From: Ascidia mentula
Taxonomy: Eukaryota; Chordata; Ascidiacea; Phlebobranchia; Ascidiidae
DNA length: 64,000 nucleotides
NCBI GenBank assembly: GCA_947561715.1
Contig: OX387205.1
Coordinates: forward strand, 7,135,001 to 7,199,000
Reading direction: 5' to 3'
Shown here piece after piece: positions 10,434 through 22,627 of the stretch. The notes below the pieces were generated by a model. The model made no database searches. It was not told where the DNA came from and saw only the letters and a list, made by a program, of their open reading frames with translations. The stretch's first letter is position 1; every line of letters starts with the position of its first letter. Position numbers and translations under genes: made by a program.

Positions 10434-11871
10434 TACATTAGAATGGAAAATTTTGTTTGTATAAAATCCCCAAAAGCTGGATGGTCGGCGCCAATGCATG
10501 TAAGTGGATACCCAGCGATTTGGATGTACAAAGCTTCTTGAAAAATGAAATTTCTGCGGATGCAGCTTGGCAGACATGTCCTTCCACCATTCTTTGTGAA
10601 GGGAGTAAGTTGTGTGTTTGTGACAAATAATTGTGCATTTTTGTTTCATGCATTTTGTTCTTTTCAGGCACACATGCCCGTTGTTTGAAAAGAAAATGTA
10701 GATCTGCTGATCTGGAAAGGGACATTCTAATGAGCGAATCCACTGAAAGCAGTTCTTCTTCCACGATACCTCTCTTGCAAAAAAAGGTGTCCATAAACCT
10801 TGTGCTGATTTTTATGCATAAAACTGGCACATATTATTCATCTAGTTTTTTAATTGACTGGGGACCTTTGCTTGTGCATTTGCTTATTTTAGTTTACTTT
10901 CAACAGGTTCTTGCCACCCAAGCAGCAAACACAATGTCACAATGACAGGAGCATGAACTGTCTGAAAACATTGGCATCCTTATCGACAAAACAATAAAGG
11001 TGAAGGAAGAAATGCGGAGGATTGGTGACCGAATTCAGAGAATGGAAACTCTGACAGAAAAAAAACACATGTGTGGCAGAAAAGTTTTTGCCGCAATCAG
11101 CTGTCAACGAAGAACATCTGATGGCTCTACTTACTAAACCAAATGTGAGCTTTCTTTTTACCTAATGCACTGAGGCTTTTGTCTGCATGCTTTACACTGT
11201 AAATGACATCTGCTCTACATTTCAATCATTTTGTATGTTGATACTTTTCAAAAGGACAAAGTAAAACTTGCCCAAGTGATGGACATTGACCAACTTCGTG
11301 GCACCTTCCGGAATTCTGTAATACTGTTTATGACAAAACACCTGGCTCTTCAATCTTGTTTTGGCGGTTGGACGCAGGAAAACAAAAATCCCATTCAAAT
11401 CACATCCTCTGTTGGCATTTATGTTGGGTGAGTCAAATTGCTTTAGAAATCTCACAAGACACGCCACACTGCGGGCCTCATTGTAAAGCCTTCCGATTGT
11501 GAAGTTTTCACAACTTTCACATATTTAATTCCCACATGTCAAATATTTAATTTCTGTGCACGATAGAATGTTACCAAAATTTTAACTAAATCTTATGTTT
11601 TATGTTCTGCAGACGCATAGAAAGATGCAAGACGCCGGCAGTTAAATACCAAGAAATCGCCACAGCGGTGAAACGAGTTTTACCTGGAGTTGTTGACGGA
11701 GTGGCGGCAGAATATCAAGCAACGGCAATCAATCCTCAATTAAGCCCACCACGTCTCAGAGTACATAGTTTCGTCGAACACTGCACTTCGTGTTACTCCG
11801 TACTTCCACTGCGCTTGCCACTGTATTTCTATTTATGTGTTGTTAATTTCAATAAAACATTATGCAATTAA
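10434..11871 (+). pseudogene. Second transposon gene remnant, copy 2
   Basis: Counterpart of 5120-6557. Inferred exons are about 10434-10604, 10668-10786, 10907-11144, 11255-11427 and 11613-11871, with AATAAA at 11851-11856. It shares the exon-3 TGA (10943-10945) with copy 1. Confidence 0.6.
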
Positions 11872-12110
11872 AGTCGTGGTGCGTGCGAGACGGTGAAGTA
11901 GCGAGTTTGATGAAGTCATATTTTGAAAGTGACCAGGCAATATCATTATGTTCGGTAAACGCACGGCGAACGCTCGCTCGGCCAAGCTTGGATTTGTTCA
12001 ATTGTAGAACATACGCCGAACATATATCCAACATTTAAGTACGGTGAACATGCGTCGCCCAAGCTTGATGCCAAGCGTATCTTGACATAAAGTGACAAGG
12101 GCCGTGCCTA

Positions 12111-12124
12111 AATTTTTGACTGGG
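12111..12124 (-). repeat. Right terminal inverted repeat, copy 2
   Basis: AATTTTTGACTGGG followed by TA. Confidence 0.95.
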
Positions 12125-13926
12125 TATGCGCTTTCAGCACTTATCCATTTTGCAGGATATGACTTTTCGATAAAAAATATTTTTTTTCATTACAAGCTTT
12201 ATTATACAGTGGAAAACGCTGATACTCCAGTATTGCTTTTGCGGTTGCACAACGTATGTAACTATGCGATTTCAGCACTTGTCCATTTTGCAGTATATGA
12301 CTTTTCGATAAAAAATATTTTTTTTCATTACAAGCTTTATTATACAGTGGAAAACGCTGATACTCCAGTATTGCGTTTGCGGTTGCACAACGTATGTAAC
12401 TATGCGCTTTCAGCACTTGTCCATTTTGCAGTATATGACTTTTCGATAAAAAATATTTTTTTTCAGTACAAGCTTTATTATACAGTGGAAAACGCTGATA
12501 CTACAGTACTGAGTTTGCGGTTGCACAACGTATGTAACTATGCGATTTCAGCACTTGTCCATTTTGCAGTATATGACTTTTCGATAAAAAATATTTTTTT
12601 TCAGTACAAGCTTTATTATACAGTGGTAAACGCTGATACTCCAGTATTGCTTTTGCGGTTGCACAACGTATGTAACTGTGCGATTTCAGCACTTGTCCAT
12701 TTTGCAGTATATGACTTTTCGATAAAAAATGTTTTTTTTTCAGTACAAGCTTTATTATACAGTGGAAAACGCTGATACTCCAGCACTGAGTTTGCGGTTG
12801 CACAACGTATGTAACCATGCGATTTCAGCACATGTCCATTTTGCAGTATATGACTTTTCGATAAAAAATATTTTTTTTCATTACAAGCTTTATTATACAG
12901 TGGAAAACGCTAATACTCCAGTATTGCGTTTGCGGTTGCACAACGTATGTAACTATGCGATTTCAGCACTTGTCCATTTTGCAGTATATGACTTTTCGAT
13001 AAAAAATATTTTTTTTCATTACAAGCTTTATTATACAGTGGAAAACGCTGATACTCCAGTACTGAGTTTGCGGTTGCACAACGTATGTGACTATGCGATT
13101 TCAACACTTGTCCATTTTGCAGTATATGACTTTTCGATAAAAAATATTTTTTTTCAGTACAAGCTTTAATTTATTATACAGTGGAAAACGCTGATACTCC
13201 AGTACTGAGTTTGCGGTTGCACAACGTATGTAACTATGCGATTTCAGCCCTTGTCCATTTTGCAGTATATGACTTTTCGATAAAAAATATTTTTTTTTAG
13301 TACAAGCTTTATTATACAGTGAAAAACGCTGGTACTCCAGTATTGCTTTTGCGGTTGCACAACGTATGTAACTATGCGATTTCAGCACTTGTCCATTTTG
13401 CAGTATATGACTTTTCGATAAAAAATATTTTTTTTCATTACAAGCTTTATTATACAGTGGAAAACGCTGATACTCCAGTATTGCGTTTGCGGTTGCACAA
13501 CGTATGTAACTATGCGCTTTCAGCACTTGTCCATTTTGCAGTATATGACTTTTCGATAAAAAATATTTTTTTTCAGTACAAGCTTTATTATACAGTGGAA
13601 AACGCTGATACTACAGTACTGAGTTTGCGGTTGCACAACGTATGTAACTATGCGATTTCAGCACTTGTCCATTTTGCAGTATATGACTTTTCGATAAAAA
13701 ATATTTTTTTTCAGTACAAGCTTTATTATACAGTGGTAAACGCTGATACTCCAGTATTGCTTTTGCGGTTGCACAACGTATGTGACTATGCGATTTCAGC
13801 ACTTTTCCATTTTGCAGTATATGACTTTTCGATAAAAAATATTTTTTTTCATTGCAAGCTTTATTATACAGTGGAAAACGCTGATACTCCAGTACTGAGT
13901 TTGCGGTTGAACAACGTATGTAACTA
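12125..13926. repeat. 138-bp satellite array, segment 3
   Basis: 1,802 bp, 13 monomers with one +5 variant (near 13166), one +1 variant (near 12732) and one TA. Relative to segment 2 it lacks two adjacent monomers, including the second GT9 variant (277 bp). The missing part lies just after the monomer starting near 13735. No gene is seen. Confidence 0.96.
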
Positions 13927-13940
13927 CCCAGTCAAAAATT
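13927..13940 (+). repeat. Left terminal inverted repeat, copy 3
   Basis: CCCAGTCAAAAATT after TA. Confidence 0.95.
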
Positions 13941-14754
13941 ATCTACCCCCTTAGTATGGGCCTAGCTTGGTTTAAGATCGGTTTAGTGCGTTTAAGCTTG
14001 GCACGGCCAATCAGCACTTATTCGGACGTCAGCCAAACTTATACGTTCGGTTTACGAATGGTGCGCCGTGCTTAAGTTTGCATAATTTCCCCCTGCGCAA
14101 AATAATTTTGAAGTGTAATACGGTGCTTGAAGATGAGTTTCGTCGGCGGGAGTTTTTCCTTGTATAGCTGCGTCACACATATCATATTGTTTTGTCATAA
14201 GGTGGGCATAGAAGCATGAAGTTGATTTTATTTCATTTTTGGGTAGTTTGGTTGTACCTCTCTTGGTGATTTCTGCCGTGGGGTTGTGACACATGCAGTT
14301 TTGCAGGGCAAATTATTGTCAGTGATTTTTACCATAATATTTGTTGATTTTGCGAGCTAACTAAAATGTTTTTTTAAATATTACAAAGCGAAGCTGAGGC
14401 GCTGCTTCGTCATGGTTGGATGAACAACAAGCAGGCAGGCAGGGCAGGCTAGGAGGCTTGGCTAACTGCGTAATTGCTGAGTTGTTTGTTGTAATGACTT
14501 GACGGCGGGAAACCTTGTCTAAATTTACAGGTGGTTTACGACAGCAGTTGTTTTATGTCAGGTATTTCTGTTTGATATACTTGCGACTCAAATTCAGATC
14601 AAGGGTGAATACGCATCTTGCATGTTTGGGTGTAATGCGTCGATTGTTAATCTGGTGGTGGATAAACCACGCCAATTGCAAGTTAAGCTTTCTTCAACTG
14701 TCGTCATGTTAACGTCACCACAACCTTACAAAATATAAGGAATTTATACTGCTT
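13941..14754 (+). other. Left non-coding part of transposon copy 3
   Basis: Counterpart of 3590-4404, one base shorter because of the change near 14660; no gene seen. Confidence 0.6.
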
Positions 14755-15468
14755 GAGTTCAACAGAAAATCGAGGCCTTTGTCTGATTTGCTTTACTGGA
14801 AAGCAACAGAATTTAGACTATTTATGCTGTATGTGGGAGTGGTGCTGTGCTGTTGAAAGATAAAAATGTGCTGTGCCATAAACGTATTGTCATTTTCTGC
14901 ATTTTTCTTTAGCTACGAGATGTTTGTTGTCGCCAAACATTAACACACATGAGTTTTTGTTATGTGTCCAAATGCTAAAAGACTTTGTTAGCAAATCTTC
15001 ACATATTTATGGTAAAGCATTTGTCAGTTACAATGTTCATTGTTTGATCCACTTGTGTAATGATTATGAAAAACATGGTTCATTGGAAAGCATTGGCTGT
15101 TTTCAATTTGAAAATTATTTGGGTTGTTTGAAAAAAAGTTTTGAATTTGGGTACAAACCTATGCAACAAATTGCAAGATTTGCATTTTATGAAAACCAAA
15201 CTTCCCATTATATGTTTCTTAATTCCACATAATATCCAGTCGAAAAAACTGTCAAAGCAATATTGCCTTTTGGCGTCTTCTTAAAAACCTTGTCAACTTA
15301 AAACATGTCGGAATTTACAAAGTGTGTGGTTTGAATGGTGATTATTTTCTGCTGAAAGTTAATGATCAAATTAAAAATGTGTTCTGTTGCCATATAAAGG
15401 ACATTTCATTGTCAATAATTTGCTTGATGCCACATGATATATCTGCATGTATATTTGTTTCTTCCACA
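14755..15468 (+). pseudogene. Transposase C-terminal remnant, copy 3
   Basis: Counterpart of 4405-5118. WKATEFR is at 14797-14817, YNVHCLIHL at 15029-15055 and FENY at 15107-15118. No difference from copy 1 was noticed in this part. Confidence 0.7.
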
Positions 15469-15469
15469 G

Positions 15470-16907
15470 TACATTAGAATGGAAAATTTTGTTTGTATAA
15501 AATCCCCAAAAGCTGGATGGTCGGCGCCAATGCATGTAAGTGGATACCCAGCGATTTGGATGTACAAAGCTTCTTGAAAAATGAAATTTCTGCGGATGCA
15601 GCTTGGCAGACATGTCCTTCCACCATTCTTTGTGAAGGGAGTAAGTTGTGTGTTTGTGACAAATAATTGTGCATTTTTGTTTCATGCATTTTGTTCTTTT
15701 CAGGCACACATGCCCGTTGTTTGAAAAGAAAATGTAGATCTGCTGATCTGGAAAGGGACATTCTAATGAGCGAATCCACTGAAAGCAGTTCTTCTTCCAC
15801 GATACCTCTCTTGCAAAAAAAGGTGTCCATAAACCTTGTGCTGATTTTTATGCATAAAACTGGCACATATTATTCATCTAGTTTTTTAATTGACTGGGGA
15901 CCTTTGCTTGTGCATTTGCTTATTTTAGTTTACTTTCAACAGGTTCTTGCCACCCAAGCAGCAAACACAATGTCACAATGACAGGAGCATGAACTGTCTG
16001 AAAACATTGGCATCCTTATCGACAAAACAATAAAGGTGAAGGAAGAAATGCGGAGGATTGATGACCGAATTCAGAGAATGGAAACTCTGACAGAAAAAAA
16101 ACACATGTGTGGCAGAAAAGTTTTTGCCGCAATCAGCTGTCAACGAAGAACATCTGATGGCTCTACTTACTAAACCAAATGTGAGCTTTCTTTTTACCTA
16201 ATGCACTGAGGCTTTTGTCTGCATGCTTTACACTGTAAATGACATCTGCTCTACATTTCAATCATTTTGTATGTTGATACTTTTCAAAAGGACAAAGTAA
16301 AACTTGCCCAAGTGATGGACATTGACCAACTTCGTGGCACCTTCCGGAATTCTGTAATACTGTTTATGACAAAACACCTGGCTCTTCAATCTTGTTTTGG
16401 CGGTTGGACGCAGGAAAACAAAAATCCCATTCAAATCACATCCTCTGTTGGCATTTATGTTGGGTGAGTCAAATTGCTTTAGAAATCTCACAAGACACGC
16501 CACACTGCGGGCCTCATTGTAAAGCCTTCCGATTGTGAAGTTTTCACAACTTTCACATATTTAATTCCCACATGTCAAATATTTAATTTCTGTGCACGAT
16601 AGAATGTTACCAAAATTTTAACTAAATCTTATGTTTTATGTTCTGCAGACGCATAGAAAGATGCAAGACGCCGGCAGTTAAATACCAAGAAATCGCCACA
16701 GCGGTGAAACGAGTTTTACCTGGAGTTGTTGACGGAGTGGCGGCAGAATATCAAGCAACGGCAATCAATCCTCAATTAAGCCCACCACGTCTCAGAGTAC
16801 ATAGTTTCGTCGAACACTGCACTTCGTGTTACTCCGTACTTCCACTGCGCTTGCCACTGTATTTCTATTTATGTGTTGTTAATTTCAATAAAACATTATG
16901 CAATTAA
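15470..16907 (+). pseudogene. Second transposon gene remnant, copy 3
   Basis: Counterpart of 5120-6557, with inferred exons at about 15470-15640, 15704-15822, 15943-16180, 16291-16463 and 16649-16907. The G-to-A change at 16061 turns Gly to Asp in the coiled-coil exon (RRIGDR to RRIDDR). It shares the exon-3 TGA (15979-15981). Confidence 0.6.
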
Positions 16908-17149
16908 AGTCGTGGTGCGTGCGAGACGGTGAAGTAGCGAGTTTGATGAAGTCATATTTTGAAAGTGACCAGGCAATATCATTATGTTCGGTAAACGCAC
17001 GGCGAACGCTCGCTCGGCCAAGCTTGGATTTGTTCAATTGTAGAACATACGCCGAACATATATCCAACATTTAAGTACGGTGAACATGCGTCGCCCAAGC
17101 TTGATGCCAAGCGTATCGTCTTGACATAAAGTGACAAGGGCCGTGCCTA

Positions 17150-17163
17150 AATTTTTGACTGGG
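17150..17163 (-). repeat. Right terminal inverted repeat, copy 3
   Basis: AATTTTTGACTGGG followed by TA. Confidence 0.95.
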
Positions 17164-18411
17164 TATGCGCTTTCAGCACTTATCCATTTTGCAGGATATG
17201 ACTTTTCGATAAAAAATATTTTTTTTCATTACAAGCTTTATTATACAGTGGAAAACGCTGATACTCCAGTATTGCTTTTGCGGTTGCACAACGTATGTAA
17301 CCATGCGATTTCAGCACTTGTCCATTTTGCAGTATATGACTTTTCGATAAAAAATATTTTTTTTCATTACAAGCTTTATTATACAGTGGAAAACGCTGAT
17401 ACTCCAGTACTGAGTTTGCGGTTGCACAACGTATGTAACCATGCGATTTCAGCACATGTCCATTTTGCAGTATATGACTTTTCGATAAAAAATATTTTTT
17501 TTCATTACAAGCTTTATTATACAGTGGAAAACGCTAATACTCCAGTATTGCGTTTGCGGTTGCACAACGTATGTAACTATGCGATTTCAGCACTTGTCCA
17601 TTTTGCAGTATATGACTTTTCGATAAAAAATATTTTTTTTCATTACAAGCTTTATTATACAGTGGAAAACGCTGATACTCCAGTACTGAGTTTGCGGTTG
17701 CACAACGTATGTGACTATGCGATTTCAACACTTGTCCATTTTGCAGTATATGACTTTTCGATAAAAAATATTTTTTTTCAGTACAAGCTTTAATTTATTA
17801 TACAGTGGAAAACGCTGATACTCCAGTACTGAGTTTGCGGTTGCACAACGTATGTAACTATGCGATTTCAGCACTTGTCCATTTTGCAGTATATGACTTT
17901 TCGATAAAAAATATTTTTTTTCAGTACAAGCTTTATTATACAGTGGTAAACGCTGATACTCCAGTATTGCTTTTGCGGTTGCACAACGTATGTAACTGTG
18001 CGATTTCAGCACTTGTCCATTTTGCAGTATATGACTTTTCGATAAAAAATGTTTTTTTTTCAGTACAAGCTTTATTATACAGTGGAAAACGCTGATACTC
18101 CAGCACTGAGTTTGCGGTTGCACAACGTATGTAACTGTGCGATTTCAGCACTTGTCCATTTTGCAGTATATGACTTTTCGATAAAAAATATTTTTTTTCA
18201 GTACAAGCTTTATTATACAGTGGTAAACGCTGATACTCCAGTATTGCTTTTGCGGTTGCACAACGTATGTGACTGTGCGATTTCAGCACTTGTCCATTTT
18301 GCAGTATATGACTTTTCGATAAAAAATATTTTTTTTCATTGCAAGCTTTATTATACAGTGGAAAACGCTGATACTCCAGTACTGAGTTTGCGGTTGAACA
18401 ACGTATGTAAC

Positions 18412-18417
18412 TATATA
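18412..18417. other. Candidate transposon excision footprint
   Basis: TATATA replaces the single TA of the transposon target in a monomer junction carrying the same diagnostic left (GAACAAC) and right (CTTATCC, GCAGGA) variants. From 18418 onward the sequence matches the right flank of transposon copy 3 from 17166 onward (offset 1,252 bp). Two TAs are expected if a TA-flanked element leaves precisely; the extra two bases could be a footprint. Simple TA slippage is the alternative. Confidence 0.45.
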
Positions 18418-19859
18418 TGCGCTTTCAGCACTTATCCATTTTGCAGGATATGACTTTTCGATAAAAAATATTTTTTTTCATTACAAGCTTTATTATACAG
18501 TGGAAAACGCTGATACTCCAGTATTGCTTTTGCGGTTGCACAACGTATGTAACCATGCGATTTCAGCACTTGTCCATTTTGCAGTATATGACTTTTCGAT
18601 AAAAAATATTTTTTTTCATTACAAGCTTTATTATACAGTGGAAAACGCTGATACTCCAGTACTGAGTTTGCGGTTGCACAACGTATGTAACCATGCGATT
18701 TCAGCACATGTCCATTTTGCAGTATATGACTTTTCGATAAAAAATATTTTTTTTCATTACAAGCTTTATTATACAGTGGAAAACGCTAATACTCCATTAT
18801 TGCGTTTGCGGTTGCACAACGTATGTAACTATGCGATTTCAGCACTTGTCCATTTTGCAGTATATGACTTTTCGATAAAAAATATTTTTTTTCATTACAA
18901 GCTTTATTATACAGTGGAAATCGCTGATACTCCAGTACTGAGTTTGCGGTTGCACAACGTATGTGACTATGCGATTTCAACACTTGTCCATTTTGCAGTA
19001 TATGACTTTTCGATAAAAAATATTTTTTTTCAGTACAAGCTTTAATTTATTATACAGTGGAAAACGCTGATACTCCAGTACTGAGTTTGCGGTTGCACAA
19101 CGTATGTAACTATGCGATTTCAGCCCTTGTCCATTTTGCAGTATATGACTTTTCGATAAAAAATATTTTTTTTTAGTACAAGCTTTATTATACAGTGAAA
19201 AACGCTGGTACTCCAGTATTGCTTTTGCGGTTGCACAACGTATGTAACTATGCGATTTCAGCACTTGTCCATTTTGCAGTATATGACTTTTCGATAAAAA
19301 ATATTTTTTTTCATTACAAGCTTTATTATACAGTGGAAAACGCTGATACTCCAGTATTGCGTTTGCGGTTGCACAACGTATGTAACTATGCGCTTTCAGC
19401 ACTTGTCCATTTTGCAGTATATGACTTTTCGATAAAAAATATTTTTTTTCAGTACAAGCTTTATTATACAGTGGAAAACGCTGATACTCCAGTACTGAGT
19501 TTGCGGTTGCACAACGTATGTAACTATGCGATTTCAGCACTTGTCCATTTTGCAGTATATGACTTTTCGATAAAAAATATTTTTTTTCAGTACAAGCTTT
19601 ATTATACAGTGGAAAACGCTGATACTCCAGTAATGAGTTTGCGGTTGCACAACGTATGTAACTATGCGATTTCAGCACTTGTCCATTTTGCAGTATATGA
19701 CTTTTCGATAAAAAATATTTTTTTTTAGTACAAGCTTTATTATACAGTGGAAAACGCTGGTACTCCAGTATTGCTTTTGCGGTTGCACAACGTATGTAAC
19801 CATGCGATTTCAGCACTTGTCCATTTTGCAGTATATGACTTTTCGATAAAAAATATTTT

Positions 19860-22627
19860 TTTTCTGTACAAGCTTTATTATACAGTGGAAAACGCTGATA
19901 CTCCAGTACTGAGTTTGCGGTTGCACAACGTATGTGACTATGCGATTTCAACACTTGTCCATTTTGCAGTATATGACTTTTCGATAAAAAATATTTTTTT
20001 TCATTACAAGCTTTATTATACAGTGGAAACCGCTGGTACTCCAGTATTGCTTTTGCGGTTGCACAACGTATGTAACCATGCGATTTCAGCACTTGTCCAT
20101 TTTGCAGTATATGACTTTTCGATAAAAAATATTTTTTTTCTGTACAAGCTTTATTATACAGTGGAAAACGCTGATACTCCAGTACTGAGTTTGCGGTTGC
20201 ACAACGTATGTAACCATGCGATTTCAGCACATGTCCATTTTGCAGTATATGACTTTTCGATAAAAAATATTTTTTTTCATTACAAGCTTTATTATACAGT
20301 GGAAAACGCTAATACTCCAGTATTGCGTTTGCGGTTGCACAACGTATGTAACTATGCGATTTCAGCACTTGTCCATTTTGCAGTATATGACTTTTCGATA
20401 AAAAATATTTTTTTTCATTACAAGCTTTATTATACAGTGGAAAACGCTGATACTCCAGTACTGAGTTTGCGGTTGTACAACGTATGTGACTATGCGATTT
20501 CAACACTTGTCCATTTTGCAGTATATGACTTTTCGATAAAAAATATTTTTTTTCAGTACAAGCTTTAATTTATTATACAGTGGAAAACGCTGATACTCCA
20601 GTACTGAGTTTGCGGTTGCACAACGTATGTAACTATGCGATTTCAGCACTTGTCCAATTTGCAGTATATGACTTTTCGATAAAAAATATTTTTTTTTAGT
20701 ACAAGCTTTATTATACAGTGGAAAACGCTGGTACTCCAGTATTGCTTTTGCGGTTGAACAACGTATGTAACTATGCGATTTCAGCACTTGTCCATTTTGC
20801 AGTATATGACTTTTCGACAAAAAATATTTTTTTTCTGTACAAGTTTATTATACAGTGGAAAACGCTGATACTCCAGTACTGAGTTTGCGGTTGCACAACG
20901 TATGTAACTATGCGATTTCAGCACTTGTCCATTTTGCAGTATATGACTTTTCGATAAAAAATATTTTTTTTCATTACAAGCTTTATTATACCGTGGAAAA
21001 CGCTGATACTCCAGTATTGCGTTTGCGGTTGCACAACGTATGTAACTATGCGCTTTCAGCACTTATCCATTTTGCAGTATATGACTTTTCGATAAAAAAT
21101 ATTTTTTTTCAGTATAAGCTTTATTATACAGTGGAAAACGCTGATACTCCAGTACTGAGTTTGCGGTTGCACAACGTATGAAACCATGCGATTTCAGCAC
21201 TTGTCCATTTTGCAGTATATGACTTTTCGATAAAAAATATTTTTTTTCTGTACAAGCTTTATTATACAGTGGAAAACGCTGATACTCCAGTACTGAGTTT
21301 GCGGTTGCACAACGTATGTGACTATGCGATTTCAACACTTGTCCATTTTGCAGTATATGACTTTTCGATAAAAAATATTTTTTTTCATTACAAGCTTTAT
21401 TATACAGTGGAAACCGCTGGTACTCCAGTATTGCTTTTGCGGTTGCACAACGTATGTAACCATGCGATTTCAGCACTTGTCCATTTTGCAGTATATGACT
21501 TTTCGATAAAAAATATTTTTTTTCTGTACAAGCTTTATTATACAGTGGAAAACGCTGATACTCCAGTACTGAGTTTGCGGTTGCACAACGTATGTAACCA
21601 TGCGATTTCAGCACATGTCCATTTTGCAGTATATGACTTTTCGATAAAAAATATTTTTTTTCATTACAAGCTTTATTATACAGTGGAAAACGCTAATACT
21701 CCAGTATTGCGTTTGCGGTTGCACAACGTATGTAACTATGCGATTTCAGCACTTGTCCATTTTGCAGTATATGACTTTTCGATAAAAAATATTTTTTTTC
21801 ATTACAAGCTTTATTATACAGTGGAAAACGCTGATACTCCAGTACTGAGTTTGCGGTTGTACAACGTATGTGACTATGCGATTTCAACACTTGTCCATTT
21901 TGCAGTATATGACTTTTCGATAAAAAATATTTTTTTTCAGTACAAGCTTTAATTTATTATACAGTGGAAAACGCTGATACTCCAGTACTGAGTTTGCGGT
22001 TGCACAACGTATGTAACTATGCGATTTCAGCACTTGTCCAATTTGCAGTATATGACTTTTCGATAAAAAATATTTTTTTTTAGTACAAGCTTTATTATAC
22101 AGTGGAAAACGCTGGTACTCCAGTATTGCTTTTGCGGTTGAACAACGTATGTAACTATGCGATTTCAGCACTTGTCCATTTTGCAGTATATGACTTTTCG
22201 ACAAAAAATATTTTTTTTCTGTACAAGTTTATTATACAGTGGAAAACGCTGATACTCCAGTACTGAGTTTGCGGTTGCACAACGTATGTAACTATGCGAT
22301 TTCAGCACTTGTCCATTTTGCAGTATATGACTTTTCGATAAAAAATATTTTTTTTCATTACAAGCTTTATTATACCGTGGAAAACGCTGATACTCCAGTA
22401 TTGCGTTTGCGGTTGCACAACGTATGTAACTATGCGCTTTCAGCACTTATCCATTTTGCAGTATATGACTTTTCGATAAAAAATATTTTTTTTCAGTATA
22501 AGCTTTATTATACAGTGGAAAACGCTGATACTCCAGTACTGAGTTTGCGGTTGCACAACGTATGAAACCATGCGATTTCAGCACTTGTCCATTTTGCAGT
22601 ATATGACTTTTCGATAAAAAATATTTT
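19860..22627. repeat. 1,384-bp ten-monomer unit, tandem duplication
   Basis: About 19860-21243 and 21244-22627 share landmarks at a constant offset of 1,384 bp (10 x 138, with the +5 and -1 variants). Shared private variants are TTGTACAACG, TCCAATTTGC, TTTCGACAAAA, TATACCGTGG and the GTATGAAACC monomer at about 21176 and 22560. The other large copy (32.6-43.3 kb) has only one version of this unit. Confidence 0.88.

Larger units (their letters stand above)
1497..12124. repeat. 5,314-bp macro-unit (satellite plus transposon), two full tandem copies
   Basis: Unit one is 1497-6810 (2,079 bp of satellite plus the 3,235-bp transposon). Unit two is 6811-12124, with the same internal lengths. Every landmark I compared is offset by exactly 5,314 bp. 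The satellite part is 15 monomers plus the +5 variant, two +1 variants and the TA. A third, shorter unit follows (12125-17163), with 1,802 bp of satellite because two monomers (277 bp, including one +1 variant) are missing. The arrangement shows that the transposon was amplified as part of the satellite. Confidence 0.92.
8890..12124 (+). mobile_element. Defective DNA transposon, copy 2
   Basis: 3,235 bp, the same length as copy 1. I found no difference from copy 1 in the regions compared by eye. Flanked by TA at 8888-8889 and 12125-12126. Its insertion position within the monomer, including the GAACAAC and CTTATCC diagnostic variants, is identical to copy 1, so it descends from the same insertion by duplication of the surrounding satellite. 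Confidence 0.88.
13927..17163 (+). mobile_element. Defective DNA transposon, copy 3
   Basis: 3,237 bp, flanked by TA at 13925-13926 and 17164-17165. By eye I found three differences from copies 1 and 2: a short change near 14659-14662 (GGGGTAAA to GGATAAA, one base shorter), one G-to-A substitution at 16061, and a 3-bp gain near 17116-17119. Its right flank continues into a different satellite haplotype (CATGCG-type monomers), unlike copies 1 and 2. That points to a recombination breakpoint at or just beyond the element. Confidence 0.88.

Noticed and set aside
8890-17163. Independent insertions of the three transposon copies
   Set aside because: Identical target base, identical rare flanking variants and shared gene decay fit duplication of a single insertion.
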